DNA of 10,704 bases, from the NCBI GenBank assembly GCA_021827245.1, contig JAKAWN010000222.1, positions 1 through 10,704 on the forward strand, read 5' to 3'. This stretch comes from Acidobacteriota bacterium. Lineage in GTDB: Bacteria; Acidobacteriota; Terriglobia; UBA7540. Below, piece by piece: positions 1-7,238 of the stretch (positions are counted from its first letter, which is position 1; every line of letters starts with the position of its first letter). Under the pieces are notes generated by a model. It saw only the letters and a program-made list of their open reading frames with translations, did no database searches and was not told the origin of the DNA. Made by a program: the position numbers and the translations under genes.

Positions 1-707
1 TGAAACCCGGAGCCAAACCGGGATTCCATCCCACAGCTTCCGCGTGGTTAAAGGAATCCAGCCTCACGCTCGTGCGCGAGCAGGGCATTCGCGCCATTAA
101 GATCGGCCTGCTCTGCGGTCGCGCCGGAGCGGAAGCCATTTGCGAAATTCTCGACGCTAATCCGTCTGTTCCTGTCGTCCTTGATCCGGACCTGCGCGGC
201 ACGGAAAATGCCGACGGAAAAGAAGCGACGGGCGCTGAATTCCTGCGTGATTTGCTGCTGCGGCGCTCCACGGTCGTGACGCCGAACGCAGCGGAGGCCG
301 CTGCGCTGACGGGACTGCGGGTGCAGTCTGCAACGGAAATGAGGGCGGCTGCCGCCAGACTGCTTGAGATGGGAGCGCGCTCAGCCGTGGTGACCGGCGG
401 GATTTTTGAAAGGCCGTTTGATGTCTATCTCGACAAAGAAGTGAGCGAAACCCTCGCGGGAGAGCGCTTCAAAGTGGAAGCTCCCTTCGGCCCCGGAGCC
501 ACATTCTCCGCTGCAATCGCCGCCAACCTTGCTCTGGGACGCCACCCGCACGATGCGGTTGTGATGGCCAAGGCTTTTGTCACCGAGGCTCTCCGGAAAG
601 GCTACATGACAGCATCGGGAACAATTCTTCTGAATCACTTCTACAGAAGCCAGCAGGCCCCTCGTGTAACCGATTCCGAGTCGAGCGTGGCGGAACCCGT
701 CCTGTAG
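1..707 (+). CDS. thiD: ThiD-like (hydroxymethylpyrimidine/phosphomethylpyrimidine kinase family) protein, 5' partial
   Basis: The reading frame is open from position 3 to the TAG at 705-707 (234 residues), so the N-terminus lies outside the window; the GTG at 72 is internal. The fold is ribokinase/PfkB-like of the ThiD branch, which phosphorylates HMP and HMP-P in thiamine synthesis in the cytoplasm. Seen here: a KIGLLCG segment (residues 33-39 of the fragment), VVLDPDL (about 58-64), TPNAAEAAAL (93-102) matching the ThiD TPN-x-x-EA-x-x-L block, VVTGG (about 129-133), and the glycine-rich anion-hole loop near 163. In ThiD that loop is GTGC with a catalytic Cys (Asp in ribokinases). Here it reads GPGA (bases 489-500), so the catalytic residue is Ala, and the usual KGG before the lid reads TGG. 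The C-terminal helix ends in NHFYR, like the HHFHxWW end of ThiD. Family membership is fairly sure. Kinase activity is doubtful, and it may be a paralogue with another role. Confidence 0.7.
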   Translation, partial: KPGAKPGFHPTASAWLKESSLTLVREQGIRAIKIGLLCGRAGAEAICEILDANPSVPVVLDPDLRGTENADGKEATGAEFLRDLLLRRSTVVTPNAAEAAALTGLRVQSATEMRAAAARLLEMGARSAVVTGGIFERPFDVYLDKEVSETLAGERFKVEAPFGPGATFSAAIAANLALGRHPHDAVVMAKAFVTEALRKGYMTASGTILLNHFYRSQQAPRVTDSESSVAEPVL

Positions 708-730
708 GCGGAGGGGTGCACGCCATCCGC
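708..730 (+). terminator. weak hairpin directly after the thiD-like stop
   Basis: GCGGA (708-712) pairs with TCCGC (726-730), with two inner G-C pairs possible (714-715 with 723-724). It begins at the base after the TAG stop. Only TTCT follows, not a real T-run, so an intrinsic terminator is only a possibility. A second stem, CAGCCG (793-798) with CGGCTG (817-822), lies further on in the gap. Confidence 0.3.
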
Positions 731-942
731 TTCTGGCCCTCGGGCGAGACCGCACACATCTGGCCGGGCAACCCACCCATTGGCTGTGCCTTCAGCCGGC
801 AGCTGCAGTGTTCATTCGGCTGCTTATGGCGTCTCCGTTCCTCAGTCGGGTGAACCTCCATCGGGACGTTGTGGCGTGATTCGCACTTCAATCGTGGCAA
901 AACCCTCCCTTTCACTTTTTTCCCCGTGCCGCAGTTAAAGAT
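731..942. other. intergenic gap before the MFS transporter
   Basis: No convincing gene or RNA is seen here. The stretch holds a second hairpin (793-822) whose loop includes the palindrome GCAGCTGC (799-806), and a pyrimidine-rich run at about 904-926. Short frames crossing it have no ribosome site and no recognisable protein. Confidence 0.5.
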
Positions 943-969
943 TGAGTATCAACCAGACTTTGATATAAT
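943..969 (+). promoter_or_regulatory. sigma-70-type extended -10 promoter of the MFS gene
   Basis: TGATATAATC carries a perfect TATAAT (964-969) preceded by TGN (961-963), the extended -10 pattern. A TTGAGT (943-948) sits 15 bp upstream as a sub-optimal -35, which an extended -10 can compensate. The expected transcription start is near 976, only about ten bases before the ATG at 987, so the mRNA leader would be very short. Confidence 0.65.
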
Positions 970-986
970 CCTGCCGCCATAAGCCG

Positions 987-2249
987 ATGATTGAGAGACG
1001 CTGGCAGCACATTATTCCGGTTGCGTTCATCATGTACACGATTGCATTCGTGGACCGGACCAACATCTCACTGGCGTTGCCCAACATCAGCCACGACCTG
1101 CACATGAATCCCGCACAGGCTGGCAGCGCTGCGGGTATCTTTTTCTGGGGCTATCTGCTGCTCCAGATTCCGGGCGGCTACCTTGCCGAGCATTGGAGCG
1201 CTAAACGGTTCATCAGCATTCTCCTGGTTTGTTGGGGGCTGGCGGCAATCCTGTGCGGCCTGGTTAGCAACTGGGAAGAATTCTGGCTCATGCGCTTTGT
1301 GCTTGGCATCGCGGAGGGTGGCGTGTGGCCGGCAACTCTGGTTCTGCTGGCGCACTGGTTTCCCCGGGCGGAACGCGCGCGCGCCAATGCTTACTGGATG
1401 CTGTGCCTTCCCATGGCTGTGGTTATATCATCACCCATCTCCGGCTGGATTCTCGGCCGCTGGGGATGGCGCGTCATGCTGATTTCAGAAGGCGCAATAC
1501 CTTTTGCCTGGCTGGTCATCTGGCTGCTGTTCATTGAAGATCTTCCACATCAGGCCAAGTGGATATCAGCCGAGGAGCGGGATTATCTGCAGACCACGCT
1601 GGAGCGCGAGAGCGCGGAACTGGATCTCGTGAAGCCGGAACCCTTCCTTAAACTGCTGCTGCGGCCTCAGGTGCTGTTGATGGTCCTTATTTATTTCCTG
1701 CTCAACAGCGGTAATTATGGATATCTCTTCTGGCTGCCCAGCGCGCTCCATAGTGAAAGAAACCTGAGCGACTTGACAGTAGGCATCCTCTTCGCAATCC
1801 CGTTCGTGGTGACGGGGATCGGGATGGTACTGGTCTCGAAGCATTCCGACAGGAAGCGCGAGAGGAGGGGGCACGTTGGAGGAGCGCTGGCCTGGGGCGG
1901 CGTGTTTATGCTGGCCACTGTTCTGCTAAGCCCGCACTCATTTATTCTCTCATTTCTCGCTATCACAGTCGTGGGCGCCGGTTCGTTCGGAGCGCTCGGC
2001 CCCTTTTGGGCCATCCCTTCGGAGACACTGCCACGTTCGGTCAGCGGCTCCGCCATGGGACTGATCAACGCGTTAGGTAACCTGGGTGGCTACTTCGGCC
2101 CCCTGGTCGTTGGCTATCTCGACAAGCAGACTGGAAATTTCTCATACGGATTCGCTGCTCTGGGCATCGGCTTTATTCTGGCAGCGTTGCTCAGTTCTCT
2201 TGTTCGCGCCTCGACGAAAGTACCGGCTGTTGCGTCATCCGAAGCTTAG
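987..2249 (+). CDS. MFS transporter, anion:cation symporter (ACS) family
   Basis: The 420-residue length and about twelve hydrophobic segments fit a full major facilitator in the inner membrane. ACS hallmarks are visible: VDRTNISLALP in TM1 (residues 22-32), FWGYLLLQIPGGYLAE in TM2 (53-68), and RFVLGIAEGGVWPA (103-116) followed by W(F)PRAERARA (124-133) between TM4 and TM5. A basic loop, SDRKRERRGH (287-296), matches the repeat of motif A before TM9. Known ACS members import organic anions such as hexuronates, tartrate, phthalate or glucarate by H+ symport. The substrate here cannot be read, but neighbouring sugar or acid enzymes suggest a sugar acid or oxidised sugar. The ATG at 987 is chosen because the MIERRWxxIIP start is typical of the family. 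No Shine-Dalgarno sequence is seen, which agrees with the promoter lying only 17 bases upstream. First gene of a likely four-gene operon, with 72 nt to the next gene. Confidence 0.9.
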   Translation: MIERRWQHIIPVAFIMYTIAFVDRTNISLALPNISHDLHMNPAQAGSAAGIFFWGYLLLQIPGGYLAEHWSAKRFISILLVCWGLAAILCGLVSNWEEFWLMRFVLGIAEGGVWPATLVLLAHWFPRAERARANAYWMLCLPMAVVISSPISGWILGRWGWRVMLISEGAIPFAWLVIWLLFIEDLPHQAKWISAEERDYLQTTLERESAELDLVKPEPFLKLLLRPQVLLMVLIYFLLNSGNYGYLFWLPSALHSERNLSDLTVGILFAIPFVVTGIGMVLVSKHSDRKRERRGHVGGALAWGGVFMLATVLLSPHSFILSFLAITVVGAGSFGALGPFWAIPSETLPRSVSGSAMGLINALGNLGGYFGPLVVGYLDKQTGNFSYGFAALGIGFILAALLSSLVRASTKVPAVASSEA

Positions 2250-2308
2250 GCCTTTCCGGCAAAGAAGGTTGGCACCGCTTCGCACAGCCAGCTTTCAACC
2301 GGAACTGC

Positions 2309-2314
2309 AGGAGG
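2309..2314 (+). promoter_or_regulatory. ribosome binding site deciding a GTG start (RraA-family gene)
   Basis: A perfect AGGAGG lies 7 nt before the GTG at 2322. It supports the non-ATG start over the alternative ATGs further in. Confidence 0.85.
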
Positions 2315-2321
2315 ATATCTC

Positions 2322-3005
2322 GTGGCTGAACGGGAAGACCAGGTCGTCGATTTCAATGTGGATGACGTTTGCCGGCGTTTCTCGGTCATCTATACCGGGG
2401 CCATCGCCGATGTGCTGGACGAAATGGGTTATCGCCATCAGGTCATGCCGCCCTCGATCAAGGCGCTTGAGGCGGGCCAGCAGATAGCCGGGGTCGCCCT
2501 GACGGTGGAAGGCGAGGCTACGCAAAGTCTGGACCCGGAAGAAGTTTATATCCCCATTCTCCAGATGCTCGGCGACCTACGCCCTGGTGATGTGATTGTT
2601 TCCCAGCCGCACGACAACTTCAGCGCGCACATCGGCGAGCTTTCCTGCGAAACAGCCAAATTCCGCGGAGCCCGGGGAGCGGTGATCGACGGCGGCGCGC
2701 GTGATATCGACTACATCCTCAAGCTGGGCTTTCCCGTGTTCTGCCGTTACCAGACTCCCCAGGACGTGATCGGGCGATGGAAGCTGGTTGCCTACGGCAA
2801 CGAAATAAAAATCGGGCAGGTTACCGTCCGGCGGGGTGATTTTATCGTTGGTGACAAGGATGGCGTGCTGGCAATTCCTCGGGAGATCACGCTTCAGGTG
2901 CTCGAAAAGGCCGAAGAAGTCGTTAGCACAGAGAATCTTGTGCGGAAAGCAATTCTTAAGGGAGTGCATCCGGTGGCGGCCTACCGGCAATACGGCCGCT
3001 TTTAA
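2322..3005 (+). CDS. RraA family protein (HMG/CHA aldolase-like)
   Basis: This 227-residue protein has the RraA / 4-hydroxy-4-methyl-2-oxoglutarate aldolase fold. Early helix SVIYTGAIADVLDE (21-34) matches the family's SxAxxxDAL region. GE (105-106) and the signature IDGGARD (122-128) carry the Arg127-Asp128 pair that binds substrate and the divalent metal, followed by LGFPVFCR (135-142) and GDKDGVLAIP (177-186). Characterised relatives are class II pyruvate aldolases that cleave 4-carboxy-4-hydroxy-2-oxoadipate or HMG, or act as oxaloacetate decarboxylases. The E. coli RNase E inhibitor RraA is a divergent member. Because all metal and substrate positions are present, an aldolase or decarboxylase is more likely than an RNase regulator. 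It is probably cytoplasmic, since no signal is seen. It follows the transporter on the same strand, suggesting it acts on an imported 2-oxo acid. The exact substrate is unknown. Confidence 0.85.
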   Translation: MAEREDQVVDFNVDDVCRRFSVIYTGAIADVLDEMGYRHQVMPPSIKALEAGQQIAGVALTVEGEATQSLDPEEVYIPILQMLGDLRPGDVIVSQPHDNFSAHIGELSCETAKFRGARGAVIDGGARDIDYILKLGFPVFCRYQTPQDVIGRWKLVAYGNEIKIGQVTVRRGDFIVGDKDGVLAIPREITLQVLEKAEEVVSTENLVRKAILKGVHPVAAYRQYGRF

Positions 3006-3088
3006 AATGCCGTCGAGACGAATAATCCACGGCACTTTGATCCGAGGGGAAATCGCGTCTTTCCAAACGACTCCCATTCGCGTTTAGC

Positions 3089-3094
3089 AGGAGG
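3089..3094 (+). promoter_or_regulatory. ribosome binding site of the Gfo/Idh/MocA gene
   Basis: AGGAGG followed by another G, 5 nt before the ATG at 3100. It fixes the start that includes the Tat signal peptide. Confidence 0.8.
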
Positions 3095-3099
3095 GCATC

Positions 3100-4335
3100 A
3101 TGTCAAACCGGCGGACCTTTATGCGACAGGTTCTTGGAGGCGGGACGGCCATGGCGGTTTCCGGGTTGACTCCATCCGGCCGCATCCTGGGGGCCAATGA
3201 CCGCATTCGGTTTGGGCTGATCGGCGCCGGAGGGCGCGGAAAGGCGATTTTCAAGGCGGCAATCAAGGCCCCAAACACTGAGCCCGTGGCCGTTGCCGAC
3301 GTTTATACGCGGCGTCTCGAAGAGGCCAAACGCATCGCTCCGGGAGTCAAAACCTATTCCGATTTCCGTCGCTTGCTGGATGACAAAAGCGTCGACGCCG
3401 TGTTGATTGCAACTCCACAGCATCAGCACGCGCTCAATTTCGTTCCTGCCATACAGGCTGGTAAAGACGTCTATCAGGAAAAGACGATGGCCTTTAATCC
3501 CGACCATGCGCGTCGAATGAGGCACGCGTTTCTGGCTTCCAACCGCGTGGTGCAGGTTGGAATCCAGTCCACCAGCAGCCCCGCGCAGGCGCGTGCGAGG
3601 GAACTTGTGCAAACAAAGCCTATGGGCAGGATTACAGCCATCCACGCCCATATGTATCGCAATTCGCCCTACGGTGGGTGGAAGCAAGCGATTCCTGACG
3701 ATTGCGATCCTCAGCACGTGGAATGGAAAGCCTTCGAGGGTGAAGCTGCCTTTCATCCATTTGATCCGAACCGGGTCATCAACTGGCGATTTTACTGGGA
3801 CTACTCCGGCGGCAACGTTTTCGAAAACATGGTTCACCAGGTTGGTTTCTGGTTCAAGGCCATGGACCTGCGGATTCCGGAGCGGGCCACGATGAGCGGC
3901 GCGAACTATTTCTCTCCGGAAATGCAGGTGCCTGACACGATGGATGTATCCATGGCCTTGCCGGAAAAGATTTTGTTCACCTGGAATTCCGGCTTCGGCT
4001 CCAGCTACTACCATGAGGACGAATTCATGCTGGGGACCGAAGGGACTGTGGCACGCGACGACGACAGCGAAGCTGTAACTTATGTGTCCGGCAAATCGCA
4101 CCGTGGCGCGGCCATCGCTTCCAGCGAAAAAACGGCCGCTCCAGACATCGTGGGCGGAGGAAACGAGACGGACGTGCACATGCGGAATTTCCTGGACTGC
4201 GTGCGCAGCCGGAAAGAAACCGATTGTCCCTTTGAGATCGGTTACCGCTCCGCAATCGCCTGCCAGATGGCCGTGGCTTCCTATCGCCAGGGGCGGGAAG
4301 TGCGCTGGGATGCCGAATCCGAACAGATTGTTTAA
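3100..4335 (+). CDS. Tat-exported Gfo/Idh/MocA family oxidoreductase
   Basis: This 411-residue NAD(P)-dependent sugar or cyclitol dehydrogenase type protein starts with a twin-arginine signal (NRRTFMRQ, residues 3-10, then a weakly hydrophobic stretch to about 22). The Rossmann domain opens with FGLIGAGGRG (38-47). VAVADVY (63-69) ends strand 2, and DAVLIATPQHQHAL (99-112) matches the family's D-x-V-x-I-x-T-P-x-x-x-H block. QEKTMA (126-131) holds the Glu-Lys pair normally seen as EKP, with the Lys in the catalytic position. The C-terminal domain carries GGNVFENMVHQVGFW (237-251), at the position where many relatives read DxGxHxxD. His246 is kept but the following Asp is not. The Tat route exports folded, cofactor-loaded proteins, as for Zymomonas glucose-fructose oxidoreductase, so a periplasmic oxidation with tightly bound cofactor is plausible. 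It lies 94 nt after the RraA gene in the same operon. Confidence 0.9.
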   Translation: MSNRRTFMRQVLGGGTAMAVSGLTPSGRILGANDRIRFGLIGAGGRGKAIFKAAIKAPNTEPVAVADVYTRRLEEAKRIAPGVKTYSDFRRLLDDKSVDAVLIATPQHQHALNFVPAIQAGKDVYQEKTMAFNPDHARRMRHAFLASNRVVQVGIQSTSSPAQARARELVQTKPMGRITAIHAHMYRNSPYGGWKQAIPDDCDPQHVEWKAFEGEAAFHPFDPNRVINWRFYWDYSGGNVFENMVHQVGFWFKAMDLRIPERATMSGANYFSPEMQVPDTMDVSMALPEKILFTWNSGFGSSYYHEDEFMLGTEGTVARDDDSEAVTYVSGKSHRGAAIASSEKTAAPDIVGGGNETDVHMRNFLDCVRSRKETDCPFEIGYRSAIACQMAVASYRQGREVRWDAESEQIV

Positions 4336-4450
4336 TCAGAATCAGTTGTCCTGATCGCCCAGCCGCCGGTGGAATGAGCCGCGCTCTGACGATCGGGCGG
4401 GTGATTCGTCGAATAACTCCTTGCAAGATTTCGAGAATGGATAGTTAATC

Positions 4451-5398
4451 ATGACTGACAAAATCGCGCGTAGGCGTTTCCTCAAAACTAGCGGTCTGGC
4501 CGTTACCAGCGCCTTTTCATTGAGCTGTGGCCAACAAAAAGAATCCGGCCCCTCGAAGACGGGCGGCTCGCCCGAGCCGGCTTCCACGGAGTTCGCAGCC
4601 CGCGAACCCAGGCTGCTTCCCGGCTGCTGTGCGTATTCGTTCCACGACTACTTATCCAAAGCAAAAATGACGTATCCGGAGTTTTTCGACAAGGTGGTTG
4701 AGATGGGCTCGGTGGGAGCGGACATGACGGTCTACTGGTTCAAGTCGACCGATCCGGCTTACCTGACGAATCTCCGGCATCTGGCTTTCAAACATGGAAT
4801 TCCATTTTCCGGGGCTGCGTGCGGATCGAGCATGGTTCAGGCCAGTGCCGCAAAGCGGGGACAGGTGCTTGCGGACATCAAGAAATGGGTGGACGTGACG
4901 GACCTGTTGGGCGCTTCGCATCTGCGAATCTTTGCCGGCCCTCTGTCGCCCGGCGCAACAGTAAAGCAGGGAACCGACTGGGTGGTGGAAACAATGAAGC
5001 CTGCTTGCGACTATGCGGGCAAGAAAGGGATCACGCTCGGCGTCGAGGACCACGAGGGCGTCACCCAGCACGCCGACGTTTGTCTTGAAATCATGCACCG
5101 TGTGGATTCGCCTTTCGCGGGAATCAACCTCGACATCACCAACTTCAAGATCACCCCCAGCGAAGACGCCTACGCCCAAATCAAGGCCTGTCTTCCCTAC
5201 GCCACCCACAGCCACATTCGCGATCACTTTGCCGACGGCACGCCGGTGGATATGGATCGCGTGTGGCGCCTGTTTGCCGAAGCCGGCTACAAGGGTTACA
5301 TGTCGGCCGAGTACGAAGGCAAGGAAGACGAAATGACTGGCGTTCCCAAACTGATGGACAGGATCAAAACTCTGTGCCGCAAGTACTCGACGGTCTGA
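4451..5398 (+). CDS. Tat-exported sugar phosphate isomerase/epimerase-like TIM-barrel protein (possible lipoprotein)
   Basis: 315 residues of the xylose-isomerase-like / AP-endonuclease-2 TIM-barrel family. The N-terminus has a twin-arginine motif, ARRRFLKTSG (6-15), and a short hydrophobic run ending in SLSC with Cys26. This is an imperfect lipobox (Ser at -3), so a Tat lipoprotein is possible. A Ser/Pro/Gly-rich linker (about 31-48) follows before the barrel starts at CAYSFHDY. The expected metal ligands can be placed: Glu199 in GVED, Asp228 in INLDITN, His255 in SHIRD, Glu287 in SAEYEG. Cytoplasmic relatives isomerise or epimerise sugars, inosose and hydroxypyruvate. Some relatives cleave 3-keto-glycosides and pair with Gfo/Idh/MocA oxidoreductases, as here. 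The ribosome site is weak (GGAT, 8 nt upstream), and the start is chosen because it yields the full export signal. Last gene of the cluster, 115 nt after its partner. Confidence 0.87.
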   Translation: MTDKIARRRFLKTSGLAVTSAFSLSCGQQKESGPSKTGGSPEPASTEFAAREPRLLPGCCAYSFHDYLSKAKMTYPEFFDKVVEMGSVGADMTVYWFKSTDPAYLTNLRHLAFKHGIPFSGAACGSSMVQASAAKRGQVLADIKKWVDVTDLLGASHLRIFAGPLSPGATVKQGTDWVVETMKPACDYAGKKGITLGVEDHEGVTQHADVCLEIMHRVDSPFAGINLDITNFKITPSEDAYAQIKACLPYATHSHIRDHFADGTPVDMDRVWRLFAEAGYKGYMSAEYEGKEDEMTGVPKLMDRIKTLCRKYSTV

Positions 5399-5478
5399 TT
5401 GCGGTCAGCGCAGAAAACCTCAGCCGCCACGCTCTAACTCTCAGGAACAGTCAACACACGGCGGCAGGAGTGAAATCT
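5399..5478. other. convergent intergenic gap
   Basis: Eighty bases separate the ends of the (+) TIM-barrel gene and the (-) sugar dehydrogenase gene. The only inverted repeat is GCCGCC (5423-5428) with GGCGGC (5460-5465), with a 31-nt loop and no T-run, so no convincing terminator is visible. Confidence 0.4.
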
Positions 5479-6885
5479 TCAGGCCTGGACGATCTTGTCC
5501 CGATGCTCATTCAGGCGGCCGGTTGCGTTCCGCGTGTCAATCACAAGCTGGGCGTGGCGGGCGATCAGCTCATAATCGTATAACGAATGGTCGGTGGCAA
5601 TAATCACCGCATCGTAGCTCGAAAGGGATTCGGGCGTCAGAGGAACGGACTTAAGTCCCAAGTCATACTGGCGCATCTTGTGCAGGCGTTCAAAATAGGG
5701 ATCGTTGTAATCGACCTTCGCGCCGCGCTCCTGGAGAAGCTGGATGATTTTGAGCGAAGGCGATTCCCGCAGATCGTCAATATCCTTCTTGTAGGAAATG
5801 CCAAGGACCAAAATCCGGGCGCCGTGCAGGCACTTGCTGCGGTGGTTCAAGGCTTCCGCAAGCCGCTCGATCACGTGCAAGGGCATGGAAGTGTTAATCT
5901 CGCCGGCCAGCTCGATGAACCGCGTCGGGAATTCATACTCTCGAGCCTTCCAGGTCAGATAGAACGGGTCGATCGGGATGCAATGTCCGCCGAGGCCCGG
6001 CCCCGGATAAAAAGCCGAAAAGCCGAAGGGCTTGCTCTTTGCAGCGTCAATGACCTCCCAGATGTCCAGCCCCATGCGCTGGCACAGCAGCTTTAATTCG
6101 TTCACAAGCGCGATGTTCACACTGCGGTAGATGTTTTCCAGTAGCTTGGTCATCTCTGCCGCACGGGATGAACTGACCAGTACGATCCTGTCGAACGCTG
6201 CCTGGTATAGCACTTGGGTTGCCGTAGCGCTGGCACCATTGACTCCTCCCACGACCTTGGGAACCTGGTGAGTCTTGAACAACCGATTGCCAGGATCTTC
6301 CCGTTCGGGTGAGAAGGCCAGGAGGAAATCGGCCTCCGCTGAACTCGCTCCGACTGCCTTGCCATCCTGGACCGTGTAGGGAGCAACAGGGCAGCGCAGC
6401 CCGGAACGCTCAAGAATGGGCTTTACGACTTCTTCCGTTGTCCCCGGATAAGTGGTGCTCTCAAGCACAACCAACTGGCCCGGGCGCAAATGCTCGCTGA
6501 TCGATTCTGTTGTGTTCCGGATATAGGTGAGGTCCGGCTCGCGATGATCGTCAAGAGGTGTCGGAACGCAGATGATGATCGCGTCCATTTCCCTCAGGCG
6601 TGCGAAATCCGTTGTGGCCTCGAAGTGCTTGCGGCGGAGCGCGTCGGAAATGTCTGATTCCGGAATGTGTTTGATGTAGCTGCGGCCTTGCTGAAGCTGA
6701 GCGATCTTCGACGAATCGATGTCAAATCCGATGGCTGAAATTCCTTTGCTGGAAAAAAGCAGAGCAATGGGTAGCCCCACATATCCAAGGCCGACGATTC
6801 CCACCTGCGCCGTCTTTTCCGCAACGCGCTGGTTGAATGCCGTGAGCGTTTGATTTTCTGCCGGTTCTCTGTTTTCTAGGGTCAT
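5479..6885 (-). CDS. UDP-N-acetylglucosamine 6-dehydrogenase type nucleotide sugar dehydrogenase (WbpA-like)
   Basis: 468 residues from the ATG at 6885. It performs a four-electron NAD+ oxidation of a UDP-sugar C6 to a uronic acid, for surface polysaccharide, in the cytoplasm. Seen: VGIVGLGYVGLP (28-39) Rossmann loop, ICVPTPLDDHREPDL (105-119), LESTTYPGTTEE (141-152), FSPEREDPGN (191-200), EMTKLLENIYRSVNIALVNE (244-263) with the conserved Lys247, GGHCIPIDP (299-307) with catalytic Cys302, and GISYKKDIDDLRESPS (362-377). These match the WbpA/TviB group better than UDP-glucose dehydrogenase, but the substrate is a guess. The frame stays open to 7071, yet the extra N-terminus has no homology-like features and would contain the promoter. 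ATG 6885 or 6900 is therefore preferred. About 22 residues (164-185) interrupt the usual SGL-to-FSPER region. No polysaccharide genes are adjacent. Confidence 0.88.
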   Translation of the reverse strand: MTLENREPAENQTLTAFNQRVAEKTAQVGIVGLGYVGLPIALLFSSKGISAIGFDIDSSKIAQLQQGRSYIKHIPESDISDALRRKHFEATTDFARLREMDAIIICVPTPLDDHREPDLTYIRNTTESISEHLRPGQLVVLESTTYPGTTEEVVKPILERSGLRCPVAPYTVQDGKAVGASSAEADFLLAFSPEREDPGNRLFKTHQVPKVVGGVNGASATATQVLYQAAFDRIVLVSSSRAAEMTKLLENIYRSVNIALVNELKLLCQRMGLDIWEVIDAAKSKPFGFSAFYPGPGLGGHCIPIDPFYLTWKAREYEFPTRFIELAGEINTSMPLHVIERLAEALNHRSKCLHGARILVLGISYKKDIDDLRESPSLKIIQLLQERGAKVDYNDPYFERLHKMRQYDLGLKSVPLTPESLSSYDAVIIATDHSLYDYELIARHAQLVIDTRNATGRLNEHRDKIVQA

Positions 6886-7238
6886 GTTCTCGTATCCCAT
6901 CTGGCTTAGGTGAACAGTGATTATAATCTGGAGTCGTTTTTTCCTGCAAACCAGATACACGCGCCGGGAGTTTTTCTGGCCCACAGCGGTCCCCCAATGG
7001 CGCAGGGCGTTCCGAGCAGCCCCTGTGATTTCGCTCTGAACAAGGGAGCAAACTATGGAAAAGCGTTCCAATGACGGTATGAGATTCCTTAGAAAATACA
7101 GAGCGATTGAATTGATTTTTTCTACTTTTCCATCTTATGCGGGGCGTGTTAGTTGTGGGGTAGAGGAAGCGAAGGTGGTTCTTACCGGGGCAAAAAGGGG
7201 TAGCGTGGTCAGGAACTGCCTTTGGCCAGGAGGAACTC
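6886..7238. other. 353-nt divergent intergenic region
   Basis: It contains the dehydrogenase promoter on the minus strand (6920-6949). On the plus strand, toward the receiver gene, only weak boxes are visible: TTGATT at 7112-7117 with TTATGC 17 bp later (7135-7140). A small plus-strand frame beginning ATG 7055 has a GGGAG-like site but overlaps the receiver gene start and resembles nothing. The AT-rich patch 7080-7136 is the most likely place for the receiver promoter. No RNA gene is recognised. Confidence 0.4.
6920..6949 (-). promoter_or_regulatory. sigma-70-type promoter of the UDP-sugar dehydrogenase gene
   Basis: Read on the minus strand: TTGCAG (6949-6944), an 18-bp spacer, and a perfect TATAAT (6925-6920). 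The expected start near 6913 gives a leader of about 13 nt to the ATG at 6900 or 28 nt to the ATG at 6885. The promoter lies inside the long open frame to 7071, which argues against that longer protein. Confidence 0.6.

Noticed and set aside
3103..4179. 358-residue open frame on the minus strand
   Set aside because: It lies wholly antisense to the Gfo/Idh/MocA gene, which has a clear family match and ribosome site. The antisense product has no recognisable motifs and is explained by GC-rich codon use.
4421..4449. TTGCAA plus GTTAAT promoter-like boxes before the TIM-barrel gene
   Set aside because: The -10 would end one base before the ATG, placing transcription start inside the coding sequence, and the match is weak.
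5423..5465. GCCGCC/GGCGGC inverted repeat between convergent genes
   Set aside because: Only a 6-bp stem with a 31-nt loop and no T-run, so it is likely chance in GC-rich DNA.
5587..6096. 169-residue open frame on the plus strand
   Set aside because: Antisense to the UDP-sugar dehydrogenase, whose motifs are intact across this stretch.
6886..7071. 62-residue N-terminal extension of the UDP-sugar dehydrogenase
   Set aside because: The extension lacks family similarity and contains the TATAAT promoter. Homologues start shortly before the GLGYVGLP motif.
7206..7220. Sigma-54-like GG/GC pair upstream of the receiver gene
   Set aside because: The spacing between GG and GC is one base too short for a -24/-12 promoter and the remaining consensus is poor.
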